Assembly (NCBI GenBank): GCA_014621425.1
Contig: JAANBB010000153.1
Location: 17,072-81,071, forward strand
Reading direction: 5' to 3'
Source: Cylindrodendrum hubeiense
Lineage: Eukaryota > Ascomycota > Sordariomycetes > Hypocreales > Nectriaceae
Length of the DNA: 64,000 nt
Positions 24,279 to 35,573 of this stretch are shown here, in pieces. Below the pieces are notes generated by a model that saw only the letters and a program-made list of their open reading frames with translations, searched no databases and had not been told where the DNA came from. How positions within the stretch are numbered: the first letter of the stretch is position 1; each line of letters starts with the position of its first letter. The translations under genes and the position numbers were made by a program.

Positions 24279-27200
24279 CAAGCAGCGACGATAGGGCCAA
24301 CAAACGACAACCACAGTAGTAACAAAGATGATAGGTGTCTGCATGCAGAAAACAAGGTCCTTTTGGGGAATGTTGCAGTCAGTCATGCGCCTCTTTCCGG
24401 GGCACAGGGAGTCGGCAACCACGCCATTAGGTTAGATTGGGTGGACCAACATCAGGCTGCTTCTACGTTTCCACCACGCGTGGCCAAGAGACGGGATGGA
24501 CGGGTGACAAGGCGAGTGGAGGGGACGATAACCGCGAATGAGGATGAAGGTAAAGCGAACAGTCGTAAGCTATAGTTGAATCGGAGCTGTGATGATTCGT
24601 CGGGGCGAGGTTAGAGGTTGCACGGCGTGGTTCGCCTCATCGGGGGGCGTGCAGGAGAGGGTTGTCATGGATTTTTATTCCAGCCTGTCAGCGTTGGGGA
24701 ATTACTCAGCGAAGTTCAGCGACAACGGCGACAGCAAATGAGAACGAATGGCATTGGGCAGTGAGAAGTGGGAAGTGGGCAAGTAAGACATCACCAGCAG
24801 GCCGGTGCGTGGGTGGTGTGAGAAGCCGGGTCAAATTGCTTGCTTTGTCGTGTGGGCCGGTGTGCCGTATAGTCGTGGGGAGCGTCACGACGAGGCTGGG
24901 ATGAGCGTGGGATGGTGGCTTCGGTAGCCTGGCGCAGCGGGTTCTGGGGCTTGGGATGAACCAAAAATGGCGTCACGATTTTTGCCGCCTTGCACTCCCA
25001 TGGAGCTCGTCGTGCACTAACGCTCCCACTGCTGTACGGGCGGCTGGACTGGGTAAAAGCAGCACCAGGAAGCGTAAGCTTGGAAAGCGGGAGGGCCCAT
25101 CTCCGGGACCTGTTGGCTCCTATTTGGGCAACCTGCTTGAAGCCGCCTGGCCTAGGATCGACGAACCAACCCCGATCAAGGAAAGCTACCCCTGCCGGTT
25201 CTTTCGATGGTTTCAGGGATCCAACAGTTCAATGTCTCAAGCGTTCAGGGTCCCTCCGCCGAGGCCGAGGCGGCCAAGGCGGCTGGGTTGGTGGTGGTGA
25301 CATGCCCATGTGCGCCAGTGGCACTCCGTTAACCGACCCATCAAACTGGCTTCCTTATCCCTAGCAGCCGTGGGGGAGGGACTGCAAAGGAGACAAGAGA
25401 CAAGCGAGATCATGGCCAGACACGACACGGCTGGGAATCTCGCCAGTATCGCCCAAATATATCAACCCTGGCCACTGGCATGACCCGGCAGGCGTCCGTC
25501 CGGTGCGGGGCGCTCGACCACAAGGTTGTACCGGACCATAGCAGGTAGCTTCATGGCTTGCGTGGGTGCCCGTCTTGGTCCCGCAGGGAGCTCAGGAGCC
25601 GGGGGCAGCTTTGCCATCGGGAAATTTCGAGATGCTCGGCTGCGTGAAGCAACAAGGACGAACGGGAGGAGGAGGAGGAGGATGATGGTGCTGATGAAGG
25701 AGGGGGTGTGTGCGGGATGACCATAACGACAAGGATACCCTCGAGGGAGTACGATATCAGCCAGCAGCCAAGACAGCAGGAACAGCAGCAGCCGGCTCGG
25801 CAAGTCGAGGACAAGGACAAGGACGAGGATGAAGATGAAGATGTATGGCTTGTGTCTAAACTTGTCTCAGTGGGTGTCTACGTACCGTACCTACAGGAAT
25901 GGATGTTTCGTGGGGGATCGATGCGGGAGAGCATCAAATCAAGGTTCAGCACATGGCATAAACAAGAGTCATGAGGGGAGGGAGGATGAGTAAGAATGGC
26001 GGGAGGATGACGATGAGGAGGAGGTGGCGGCGACGAAAGGTGGTCGGGACGAGCCGTGTGGAAGCCCGAGGGAAGAATGAGCGGAAGAGCGACAAGGTGG
26101 ATGATGGATGGGACCAAGAGTCATGGAAGGGTCAACGGAAACCGAGGGAGGGGAAGCGACAAGATGGTGTGTGGGCGGCGGCGGGTATTCGGATTGCCGA
26201 GAGTGATGCGGCGTTTGCGGTCTTGTTGCGGAATCGTGGTTGTGGAGGAGGTGTTTCGGAGGTGAAGGTGAAGCTGAGGAGTCGCGTCCGCGGGCGGAGA
26301 GCACTGACATTGGCATTTGCAATTGCGGGACGGGAATCGGGAGACCGCGCGTGGGATGCTGCGCTGTCATTGGGACCTGGGACCGCACCTTGACTGCACA
26401 TGAGCCGTGCGCCGCCCGAGATGGGACGATGTGGGTTCCTCTTTTGGATTTAGTGAGAGCCGGGCCTTGGGAAGGGGCAGGACCAGACCATTACCGCGGT
26501 GCCAAGGCGGAGGGCAGATGGCGGGCGGCGGAGGGACGGTTTCTGGGCGATGGCGATGGTGGATGGCGGGCATGATGGTGATGATGAAAAGGGGACATGG
26601 GTGGTGTGGGCTATGGCCCTATGGACGTGGGAGCGGGCGGCGTGGGCAGCATGAAAAGCGTGGGGTTCCTCCGGGCGGGGGATCCACCGGGGCCGACCTA
26701 GCAGACGCTGGGCAGGGTTAGCACCTGGCAGGGTGAGTGAGCAGCGCCTAGCAGCGCCCCAGCGAGCCCGCAGCGGCGCCGTCTCGCCCAGGAGTAACAT
26801 GTGCCGTAGCAACAGCAGCGAGACCTCCGATGGCTCCCTCCTCAGGCATCGAGGCGTGACCAAACAGCCCGGGCTAAGGCGCCTAGCCCAAGTACCTAGC
26901 TTGGGCAGCCCGCTTGTTGCGGCGTCAGAAATGGAAATAGGAAAGGCCAGAGAAGCCCGCCAGGTACCGAGCTGTGCCGGCCTTAAACTTGGCAGCTCGT
27001 TCAGCTCCAGCCCGGACGAAGTGTTAGTTTGTTTGTAATTATGTGCGAAGAGCTCGCTTGAGTAAAGTCGAGCCACAGCGGTTGCGCAGCACCCGTTGAA
27101 ACGAGTTTAGTTCCCAGCAAGCCAGGGGTTCGCGATGACGGTTTGCAGCTCACCTAGCATCATTCGAGGTAAGTCGGCTTTACGGTGAGGTAGCCATCAC

Positions 27201-28407
27201 CAGACCTGGCTAGGTAGGCCCGCGCCGGATGAGAGCGAAGACCCGACACACGCACGCACACCTCCCCCGAGGCAAATCCCTAGGGCGTACGGCAATGCCG
27301 ATGTGGATCGTCCCGTAACCTTCTGTACGTAAATCGCCCCTCTCGAGAACCGCCATTTCCACTTATGGATTGAGGTGGCTTGGTTCGTCATCGTCGGCGA
27401 GGCAGAGACGGAGAGGAACTCGGAGCAAACGCAAGGCAGTGCAGACGCACGGAGAGGGAGACAGGGACAACAAGAGGAGAGAAGACCGAAACTCGGAGGT
27501 ACGCCTAGGATTTAGGTCCGAAGCACAGAGTCATCAAAGCTAGCAACAAGAGAGACAACAAAAGTGTCCCGGTAGTGAGGGTTGGTGACGATCACTAGTG
27601 GAAACAATGCAATGGATAGACGGGTGCTCGTGCAGCCACAGGCTCCCCTTCCCACCTCCACGGTACGTACCACTCAACTTATTAGTGTCGTTCCAGTTCT
27701 GTCAGCCAAAACCTAAAAAGAAAACGAGGGAAAACGCCATCCCGACGCACGGGATTGTGGTAACCATTCCATGGGATGCGGCGCCAGGCGCCCAAGCTCG
27801 TGCCACGTCTGCATACGAACACGCACGATGTAACGAGTCCTTCCTACATTTACGGTTAAAGGCCTGGACTTTTCTGCAGGCAGTGTTGCAGGTGGATGGG
27901 TGAAGTATGGAGGTGGTATTTTGAAGGGAGGTATGGGGAACATGTTTCGTCAAAAATGCCCGGTTTAGTATTTTGTTGAAGTCCATATATCTGCCTGTTG
28001 GGATCGACTGGCCAGCAGACCCTCGGAAACTGCGAATGAAGCCAGTCTCCAGTTTAAAAAAGGTACAACCCCCATCCAACAAAAAGGAAAGAGAAAAGGC
28101 TCCGACGTGATGGTAAGAGGAAAGGGAAAAATTTTCTTCTTTCTTCGACCCCCCTCCCATTACTAGATCGGTACCTGGGGAGCGAAGAAGCAGAGGCAGG
28201 GATACTAAGCGGAGCCTCTGAGCTGGATATTGGATGGACATTGGATGAGCGTCGAAGAGACCCCTGGTGTCTGGGGCGCATCGGTAACCACTCGAGTCCT
28301 CCACTAGTCCTCGGCGTGCATGGTCAGGGCAGGGCTTACCGGCACCATAGTGCGTATATAGTAGAAGAGCAGCAAATATCCCGCCTTATACGCACATTAA
28401 ACCTGGT

Positions 28408-28412
28408 ATTGG
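28408..28412 (-). promoter_or_regulatory. CCAAT box near the SreA site cluster
   Basis: ATTGG on the plus strand (CCAAT on minus), 22 bases before the first of three GATA sites. In Aspergillus the CCAAT-binding complex with HapX acts next to such sites in iron regulation. A single CCAAT is common by chance, and the full bipartite HapX pattern was not found. Confidence 0.3.
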
Positions 28413-28434
28413 CGGCGTGCTAATTAGCTAGATC

Positions 28435-28443
28435 TTATCAGAT
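28435..28443 (-). promoter_or_regulatory. SreA/Urbs1-type GATA site 1
   Basis: TTATCAGAT, the reverse complement of ATCTGATAA. It matches the iron-repressor consensus ATCWGATAA at all nine positions and is the first of three sites spaced 5 and 1 bases apart. Confidence 0.7.
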
Positions 28444-28448
28444 CCGGT

Positions 28449-28457
28449 TTATCAGAT
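28449..28457 (-). promoter_or_regulatory. SreA/Urbs1-type GATA site 2
   Basis: TTATCAGAT again, identical to site 1 and in the same orientation, a perfect match to ATCWGATAA read on the minus strand. Confidence 0.7.
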
Positions 28458-28458
28458 C

Positions 28459-28467
28459 ATCAGATAA
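28459..28467 (+). promoter_or_regulatory. SreA/Urbs1-type GATA site 3
   Basis: ATCAGATAA on the plus strand, a perfect consensus match. It lies one base after site 2 and in opposite orientation, so sites 2 and 3 form a head-to-head pair. Confidence 0.7.
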
Positions 28468-28980
28468 TTCCCTCAATCTCCACACGCGTAAAAAATCACA
28501 CCCGCCTCCCTCCTTCACTGTCCTTAGCGCGCCTCCCTGCTCGGCCTACCCCTCGAGACCACCCCGGCCCTCGCATGACACTGCGATCAGCTCCGATGGT
28601 GTCCACGACGGTCTTTTTGTCTTTTTTTCTTTTTTCTCCTTCAGGGTTCGTGCGACTGCCGTCATCGGCGGCGGAGGCGTACAGAGGTGCGTAACCCAGG
28701 GCGTTTGGCTCTCAAGCTGGCCTCCAGCTGGCCAGTCGGTACTCGCACCAGGCCATGGGAGTGGGTACCCAAACCGGGGTCTCAACAAGGGCCGTCCAAA
28801 CCATTCCCAAGCCATTCCCAAGCCCAACGAGTGTTTTTCCTCGACTCTGTAGTACATAGGCTCTGTAATGTACAATGTCGGAGTGAGCCTACGAGCAACG
28901 CATGAGTCCACGCCACGATGCCGGGGCCCGTGGTCAATGTCTTGGCCATGTCCTGGCTTGGATGGGCGGCCCAGGTCCTT

Positions 28981-29016
28981 GGCGCTGGCGCTGGCGCTGG
29001 CGTTGGCGCTGGCGTT
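28981..29016. repeat. tandem GGCGCT/GGCGTT hexamer, six copies
   Basis: Six uninterrupted hexamers, two of them with T for C at position 5. It lies in the intergenic region about 60 bases before the fourth GATA site. No coding meaning is apparent. Confidence 0.8.
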
Positions 29017-29079
29017 CACTGGTACCGCTGAGACTCTGCACCATCCCAGTTTTTGGCGTCCCTGGTCAATGCCGCAATC

Positions 29080-29088
29080 TTATCTGAT
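29080..29088 (-). promoter_or_regulatory. SreA/Urbs1-type GATA site 4
   Basis: TTATCTGAT, the reverse complement of ATCAGATAA, a perfect consensus match about 2.9 kb upstream of the sidA ATG. It is a lone site 0.6 kb from the triple cluster. Confidence 0.6.
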
Positions 29089-31847
29089 CGAACCAGAAGA
29101 TCACGACCGAAGTCGCACCATCATCGGCTTCTCCATGGTCTGGTTTGGGCAGGATTTTTTTTTTTCTTCTCGTCCCCCACTACCACTATGGAGCACCCAT
29201 GTCCCGCTTGTCCCTCTGTAGCTCAGATACCCCCCACTCCGCCGGTCCGGGTCCTCAGAGACCGAAAGGACCAAGCATCCAAGCTTTTCCCGCGTGGTCA
29301 CTTGCCACCCCACTCGTCAGCCGCAGCAGCAACGACAGCGGCCCAGCGAGATGGAGGGAGAAGGTGACACAGGAAAGGCGTGTGTAAACGACAACGGGTA
29401 ATGTCTAGGAAAAGGCATGGAAAGAAAGGAAGGAGGGGAAGGCAGGGGTGTCCGGAGCGGAGCGAGGAGCACCTAACCTGGGCCCGGCAGAACCACGAGC
29501 GAATCCCGCTAGACCAGGCGCATGCAGTCCAGCATTACTCGCACCCAGGGACATATGGCAATTCTCTCAGCCGCGCACGTATGGACATATGTACAGCTTG
29601 CAGTGCGGCGTGGTACGTGACTTATTCGGGGACATGCCGTGCGTGTAGCTGCGCATGCCGTCACGCAGGATATCCTCCCTGTTTATTAACCAGACGGAGT
29701 ACGGAGCAGTTCCGTGGAGATGCCCGATTCCTTGTCTCTACCAACTAGCGGCTTGCCTACAGCTTACAGCGAATGGCACATGGCTTGTGGCTCAAAGCTT
29801 GTGGTGGTGGCGGTAGGCAGGTACATCCTTCCTATCTTATCCATCTCGGTCCATCTTGGTCAATCTTTACCCATCCTGACTAGCTAGCCACAGGTTTACA
29901 TGGATCCTTGATGGCGACCCTTGATACTCCGTAATTTTAGTCGTGATCCCGTCACATCCCACTGCCGGCACCGTCTGACCCAAACGCCATGCATGGCCCT
30001 GGAGGGTCCGTCCCGGCCCTCGACGAGTTTGGGAACCTGTGGGATGCCACGAGCCGGTGCGATGCCGTTCGGAGATGACGGGTGGGCGGCGTGCATACGT
30101 GCGTGCGTGAGTGCAGCGGTCTCTGAAGCTGGAGCTCTACAACCTGCAACGCTGCACCGCTGCACCGCTGCACCTCTCTGCCACTAATCGCGACTGTACG
30201 TATTCGTTATGGGGCTGCGCGCTACGGGACTTCACGGTCCCCATTCACAACACCCACACTACCCACATCATCCACACCCTCCTCGCGCTCCTCCTCTCAT
30301 CATCGACTCAATCCACCGTGTCTGCCGTGACCACAGAGGCGTCAACTGCGCGACATTTTTTTTCCTTTGCCCGCTTCGGCGCCGACTTCTGGACCAGCCT
30401 CTGGGCCACCCACCAGCCCCAGAATGGAGCCCGTGGCACACCCAAGGGACCAAGACTCGGCGTGGGCTTGCATGCGCATGAGGCAATCACAGGTCCCGCG
30501 AGCCCGCGTCGGCTATGGGCTCCCGCCATTGGGATTGGGAACTGGTCTGGAGCTGTCTGGTGCCGTGGGGTGGGTGGTGGATGGCCGTTTTGGCTTCTGT
30601 GCCTTCGGATCCTTCCCTTGGGACCCTGCCCTCCTGCTGGTCCCCTCTTGTCTCTCCGTGTCCCTCCGCTCTGGTCTATCCTCTCACACACGGTTCACGG
30701 CTCCACGGTCCACGGCTCATGGTCCACGGCTCATGACCGAGCAAACCGGGACCCCCAAGGGCACCTCACCTCAAGAGTCAGGTACTTGCGTATACCCACA
30801 TCCACATCTACATCCACAACACACTACTGTATAGTGTAGTACGTACGTGGACGACCATGATGGTGATGATGACCCCAGTGATCCATAGAGCTTGATACGT
30901 TCGCCCCCCTCCCCTCTCTTCCCCCTCCATCCCTTCGCACACGCCTCCTCCTCCACATCCACCTCCACCATCCACCTTCTTCACCATGTACACACAAGTC
31001 CGCTCTAGATGTCCATCCAGTCATGAGTCCAGTGCTGCTTTTCCTCTCATCTTTCATGTCCCCACGCCCGCCGCCGTTGCCTCCTCCAGGCTCCTCCCTC
31101 GGCCTTGGTCGGCCGGCAGACAGAACGCATCCAGACCGGGTCAGCTCTAGTTACCCTCTACGTCCCGGCTAGTCCCCATATTCCGCACCATCGTCATCCA
31201 TGTACCTGTGTCGTGTCGTCGGTTTCCGCAGAGCGCCGCTATGTGTCTCGTCCATTCCGTCCAGCCATGTACCTCGCTCGCGCTCGCGCTCGCTTGTCCG
31301 CCAGTCCAGCCTCGCAACCTCTCTAAGCCCTCGCTGGCTGATCTTCTCATGGGGTCGTCTAGTTTTTTTTTTTNTGTTTTTGCTCCGAACGAGAAGCGAC
31401 GCCCATTGCCGTACCCAGATGAGCTAGAGCCCAGTCTGAGGCTTAGAGTACTCACTGTAGATCATATCCCGAACGATTACAAAATGCCGGTGTCTCCCAC
31501 CAGCTTCTCTTGGTCCTGCGTCCGATCCCTCCCCGCCTCTACTTAAGCAAGCCTCGCCTGCCGAACTAGACATCGAGAGATATTTTCTATACCCCCAATT
31601 GTCCGAATTGCCCCTCTCCCCCTCCCAATTTGACACCCCCCTCCTGCCTCTTCTGCCTCATACCTATTCAGGAACAGCCCTACGAAACTTCGTCCACGAC
31701 TCTCATACCCCCAATCGTTGACCCTGCTTGACCCTCCGGTGCTGCAACCTTCTGCCCGTGTCCATAACTGGCTACTCCCCGGACCAAAAGCAAACAATCG
31801 TTTGACCCATTGCCCGTTCAGCCGGTGACCTCCGTCCGAGTCTCTTC

Positions 31848-31855
31848 TATATATA
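31848..31855 (+). promoter_or_regulatory. probable TATA box of sidA
   Basis: TATATATA, 170 bases upstream of the sidA ATG, followed by a CT-rich leader with no intervening ATG. This is the usual layout of a strongly expressed fungal gene. Confidence 0.5.
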
Positions 31856-32024
31856 CATCACCCTCCTCCGAGAGCCTCCTCGCTTTCCTCTTAAGCTCCA
31901 AGCTCCCGGGACGAACGACTTTGACAACCATCTACGACTGTCATCACTTCAAACTGATACAGCTCTCCCCTCTATTTTATTTTTATACCCAACTCTCTTG
32001 ATACCCCCTCCCGTCATCGCCATC

Positions 32025-33749
32025 ATGACTCCTCACAGCGAGATCTCCGAGGACCTCCCGGTTCACACCAACGGAACCTCCAACGGTTCCAACGGCACCG
32101 CCCCGGCCCTCTACAACGGCAGCTCCAACGGTACCACCACCTCCAATGGCAGCACCGCCACCTCCTCCGGCCCCAAGGTCCACAAGGAGCGCTCCAAGTA
32201 CCTCGAGGCCTCTCCCCTGGACTCTGAGTTCGACCTCATCTGCGCCGGTTTCGGCCCTGCTTCCCTCGCCGTGGCCATTGCCATGAACGATGCCATTGCC
32301 AACGGCCAGAAGCTCCGCGCCGACGGTGCTCCCCCCAAGGTACTCTTCCTTGAGAAGCAGCGCCTTTGCCTGGCACGCCGGCATGCTCCTGTCGGGCGCC
32401 AAGATGCAGATCTCCTTCATCAAGGATCTGGCTACCCTCCGCGACCCCCGATCCGAGTTCACTTTCCTCAACTACGTCCACCGCAACAACCGCCTCATCG
32501 ACTTCACTAACCTGGACACCTTCCTGCCCGCCCGCGCCGAGTTCGAGGACTACCTCCGCTGGTGCTCTTCCTTCTTCGACCACGTTGTCCAGTACAACAA
32601 CGAGGTCGTCTCCGTCGCACCCGCCAACAAGGAGGCCGGTGCCGTCAAGACCTTCACTGTCCAGGCCCGCAACGCCAAGACTGGCCAGCTCCAGACTTAC
32701 ACCACCAAGCAGGTTCTCATTGCCGCCGGTGGCCAGGCCTCGCTCCCCAAGAGCCTCCCCTCTAAGCACCCCCGCGTCCTCCACTCCTCCCAGTTCGCCA
32801 CCTACTCTCCCAAGATCCTCACCAAGACCGATGCGCCCTACCGCGTCGCCGTCATTGGTGCTGGCCAGAGCGCCGCCGAGATCTTCAACAGCGTCCAGTC
32901 ACTATACCCCAACTCCAAGACCTCCCTCCTCATGCGCCAGGAGTTCCTGCGACCCAGTGATGATTCGCCCTTGTAAGTTCCCGGCCCAACCCTGATGGTT
33001 GTCTCGTTTCAATGCTAATTGGCCCTCTCACAGCGTCAACACCATCTTCAACCCCGAGTACGTCGACAACGTCTACCCCCGGTCTGCTTCCTCCCGCCAG
33101 AGCTTCCTGGATGAGGTCCGCGCCACCAACTACGGTGTCGTGCGCCTGAACCTGATCGAGCACCTCTACGAGAAGATGTACGAGCAGAGGCGCCTGATTG
33201 GCGCCGACGAGACTCAGTGGCCTCACCGCATCCTGGCTGGCCGCGAGATCACCAGCGTCGAGGACAAGGGCGACAAGATTGAGATCCGCGTCCAGAAAAT
33301 CCACGACATTCCCCTGGACGGCTTCGTCGATGCCGCCGATGAGGAGGTCCTCGAGGTCGACCTGGTCGTCGCCGCCACCGGCTACAGGCGCGACGCCCAC
33401 GTCAACATCCTCAAGGATACTTGGACCATGCTGCCCAAGACCATCACCCAGCGCAACGCCACCCAATTCAGCAAGCCCGTGACCGGCTGGAACGTCGACA
33501 CGGAGCAGGGCGAGCGCAAGCTGGCTGTCGGCCGAGACTACAAGGTCAAGTTCCAGCCCGGCTCCGTTGCCGAGGGCTCCGGTGTCTGGCTGCAGGGCTG
33601 CTGCGAGGGAACTCACGGGGTAAGCTCACACATTCCCATGCATCATTTTAGTCAATCGTGCTAACCCATTTCCACAGCTGAGCGATACCCTCCTCTCCGT
33701 CCTTGCCACCCGATCCGGCGAGATGGTCAACACCATCTTCAAGCAGTAG
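32025..33749 (+). CDS. sidA: L-ornithine N5-monooxygenase (SidA type), frame broken near 32362
   Basis: FAD/NADPH-dependent hydroxylase that makes N5-hydroxy-L-ornithine, the committed step of hydroxamate siderophore synthesis. Exons 32025-32972, 33034-33619 and 33678-33749, with introns of 61 and 58 nt. Seen: a variable Asn/Gly/Ser/Thr-rich N-terminal segment (residues about 16-45), FAD loop [17 protein letters not shown] near 70-87, [20 protein letters not shown] loop [14 protein letters not shown] near 275-288, the VAATGY motif near 430, and a C-terminus with [18 protein letters not shown]. After VLFLEKQ the frame is wrong. The conserved continuation FAWHAGMLL is in the next frame, so two bases are missing (or one is extra) at 32361-32364; the corrected protein is about 535 residues, normal for the family. 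Divergent from sidC and likely co-regulated with it. If the break is real, this copy is inactive and the synthetase would lack substrate unless another copy exists. Confidence 0.92.
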
Positions 33750-35573
33750 AAAATTTACGAATGCATGAACTAGCGGACAGTGTATAATGTAGCAAGGGAA
33801 GCGAAAAGAAATAACTTCACATTGGACTCTTGAGCAGCAGGAGACCCCGACAACTTTTTTTTTTTTTTACCCAGACACGCGATATCAGCTTTCAGAATGG
33901 TGGAATTTCTTTGGTGTTTATCTTCTTCCCTTAGACACGGTTTAGGGCCCGTATGGGCGTACAAAAAACAATTCAGACGATCTGTCTCTCAATATTGCTT
34001 GTGGTTTCTTCTCTTGATCTTTTTTGGTCTCGATTCCAATTGTGTTACCTGTGTCGACACTCATCATGACTCCTACCTAGTATTGGTCTCCCCTCGCGTC
34101 TACCATCTCACGTCACCTTCTTAATCCGGCCCCCCTTCTTCCCGAAGCTCACTACTCTCGTCCGGATGGTTACATCACATCAACAGGGTCGCGGTATTGA
34201 CATGGTGATGTCGAGGGGGTTCCGGCGGTGCCCACTTTGCCGACAGACATGAAGCGGGTTTCTCTCGTGACAAGCAAAAAGCGGTATGGTTGGCGCTCGT
34301 TTCAGCCATGCCTGTGGCCGGCTTGGTACTTGTCGACCATGGTACAGAATGTGAAGCGCATGCGGACCACAGGAAGTGGGTGGGAGAGTGAATGGGAGAG
34401 AGTGAGTGGGAGAGTCGGCGCGAGAGCTACTGTGGATGCGTCATACGGGCGGGGGGGCTTGCAGGTCGACCGCCAGAACGACCCCAGTCAATCGCGACTC
34501 CAGCGCGTAAGAGGCCAGGATGCTCGGTCTGGGTAAATTTAGGACAGGAACCCAGGATTCACAAGGAATTTCTGTTGTCAAGGTGTGGAGTACTAGGCCA
34601 AAATAAGTGGCTCGCCGATGTCGCCTAGCCAATATCATGGAAGTCGAGGCTCTGGCAGGCCGAGGCATGGGAATGGATCTGTGACAACCCATGTTGCAAA
34701 ACGGGGATGGCGTTTAGCGCGATTTTTGTGGGAGGGGCGTCATGTTCATGCGAATGAATCAGAGATTGATTGACTGACTGATTGATAAAAGTTTTGTGCC
34801 GCACTCGGCTCGGGCTTATGCGAAGTTCTCGGGCTTCTTCCTGTACCGAGGATTTCCTCATCTATCCATGCCTAAATGAGCGCACGGAAACACTAGTGGC
34901 TGGCGAGGACAGTAATTACCTCATGATGCCAACGATGCAGACGATGCAGGCGATGCAGAGAGAGTCGGAGTCGGGCCAAGCAACCAGAGCTTGAACCCTG
35001 ACTTCCATCCGTCGAGTCTTGGGGTCTCCGGGCCGCCTGCGCATGGTGCATGTATAATTGCTATGCACATGTGCATTGATCCCACCGAAGCAACCAGCGT
35101 GGGCTATGTGGGACGGGAGCCCTAGCCGCAGTGCTATGCCAGAGCACAAGAGGTATACAGATGTACGTGCTCCGTACGGAGTAGGTAGCACATACTACGT
35201 AGTAAGTTACCTACAGAGTACCCTGTTTCTCGTTTCTCGTTTCTCAGTGGAGTGCGGATGCGAATCTGGCCCGTCGTGTGCTAATGTGTAATCCCGGGAT
35301 CCCTAGACCCATCCCTGGATCCATCCCTGGAGCGGCTGGGTGCGGCGTGGGCTCGGCGCGGGCGACCTTTCTCCATCCAATATCCGTGGCTCATGGATCA
35401 CGTACTCCGTACTGCTACCCGAGACGAGACGAGACACCAGCAGCAGCATAAGCAGGACTGCCGTCATACGAACGCCTCCGGCCGGCACCAAAGGCTCCCA
35501 CGCCGTTTACCCCTACGCGCACTACGGAGTGGCACATACGTATTCGAGTGGAACTGCGCCGGATCCAACGAGC
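33750..35573. other. intergenic region between sidA and the Zn2Cys6 regulator
   Basis: Holds the sidA 3' region, including a poly-T run near 33855-33868, and the upstream region of the regulator. No open frame here is recognisable. There are minor imperfect repeats such as GATGCA/GATGCC near 34925-34960 and TCGTTTC near 35228-35246. Confidence 0.5.

Larger units (their letters stand above)
24205..32024. other. 7.8 kb divergent intergenic region between sidC and sidA
   Basis: No recognisable gene is present on either strand. Open frames up to about 240 codons are low in complexity, rich in Pro/Ser/Arg, and show neither domains nor consistent third-position bias. The interval contains four SreA-type GATA sites (28435-28467 and 29080-29088), a CCAAT box, a hexamer repeat at 28981, an ambiguous base N at 31374 within a poly-T run, and a long pyrimidine-rich leader with TATA box before sidA. 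It probably acts as the shared control region, though an unrecognised non-coding transcript cannot be excluded. Confidence 0.6.

Noticed and set aside
24205..24303. N-terminal extension of SidC that looks like a Leu/Ala-rich signal peptide
   Set aside because: It has no ATG and is encoded entirely by the CTCGCC hexamer repeat. SidC enzymes are cytosolic, and the ATG at 24204 is in good context.
27702..28304. 200-codon minus-strand open frame in the same interval
   Set aside because: No recognisable domain, irregular composition and no supporting splice structure.
30111..30839. 242-codon plus-strand open frame in the sidC-sidA interval
   Set aside because: It lacks domains, has low-complexity Thr/His and Ser/Pro stretches and inconsistent codon bias, and has no sensible ATG context.
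31361..31380. Ambiguous base N in a poly-T tract as a possible gap or junction
   Set aside because: A single unresolved base in a homopolymer is a sequencing limit; flanking sequence is continuous in character.
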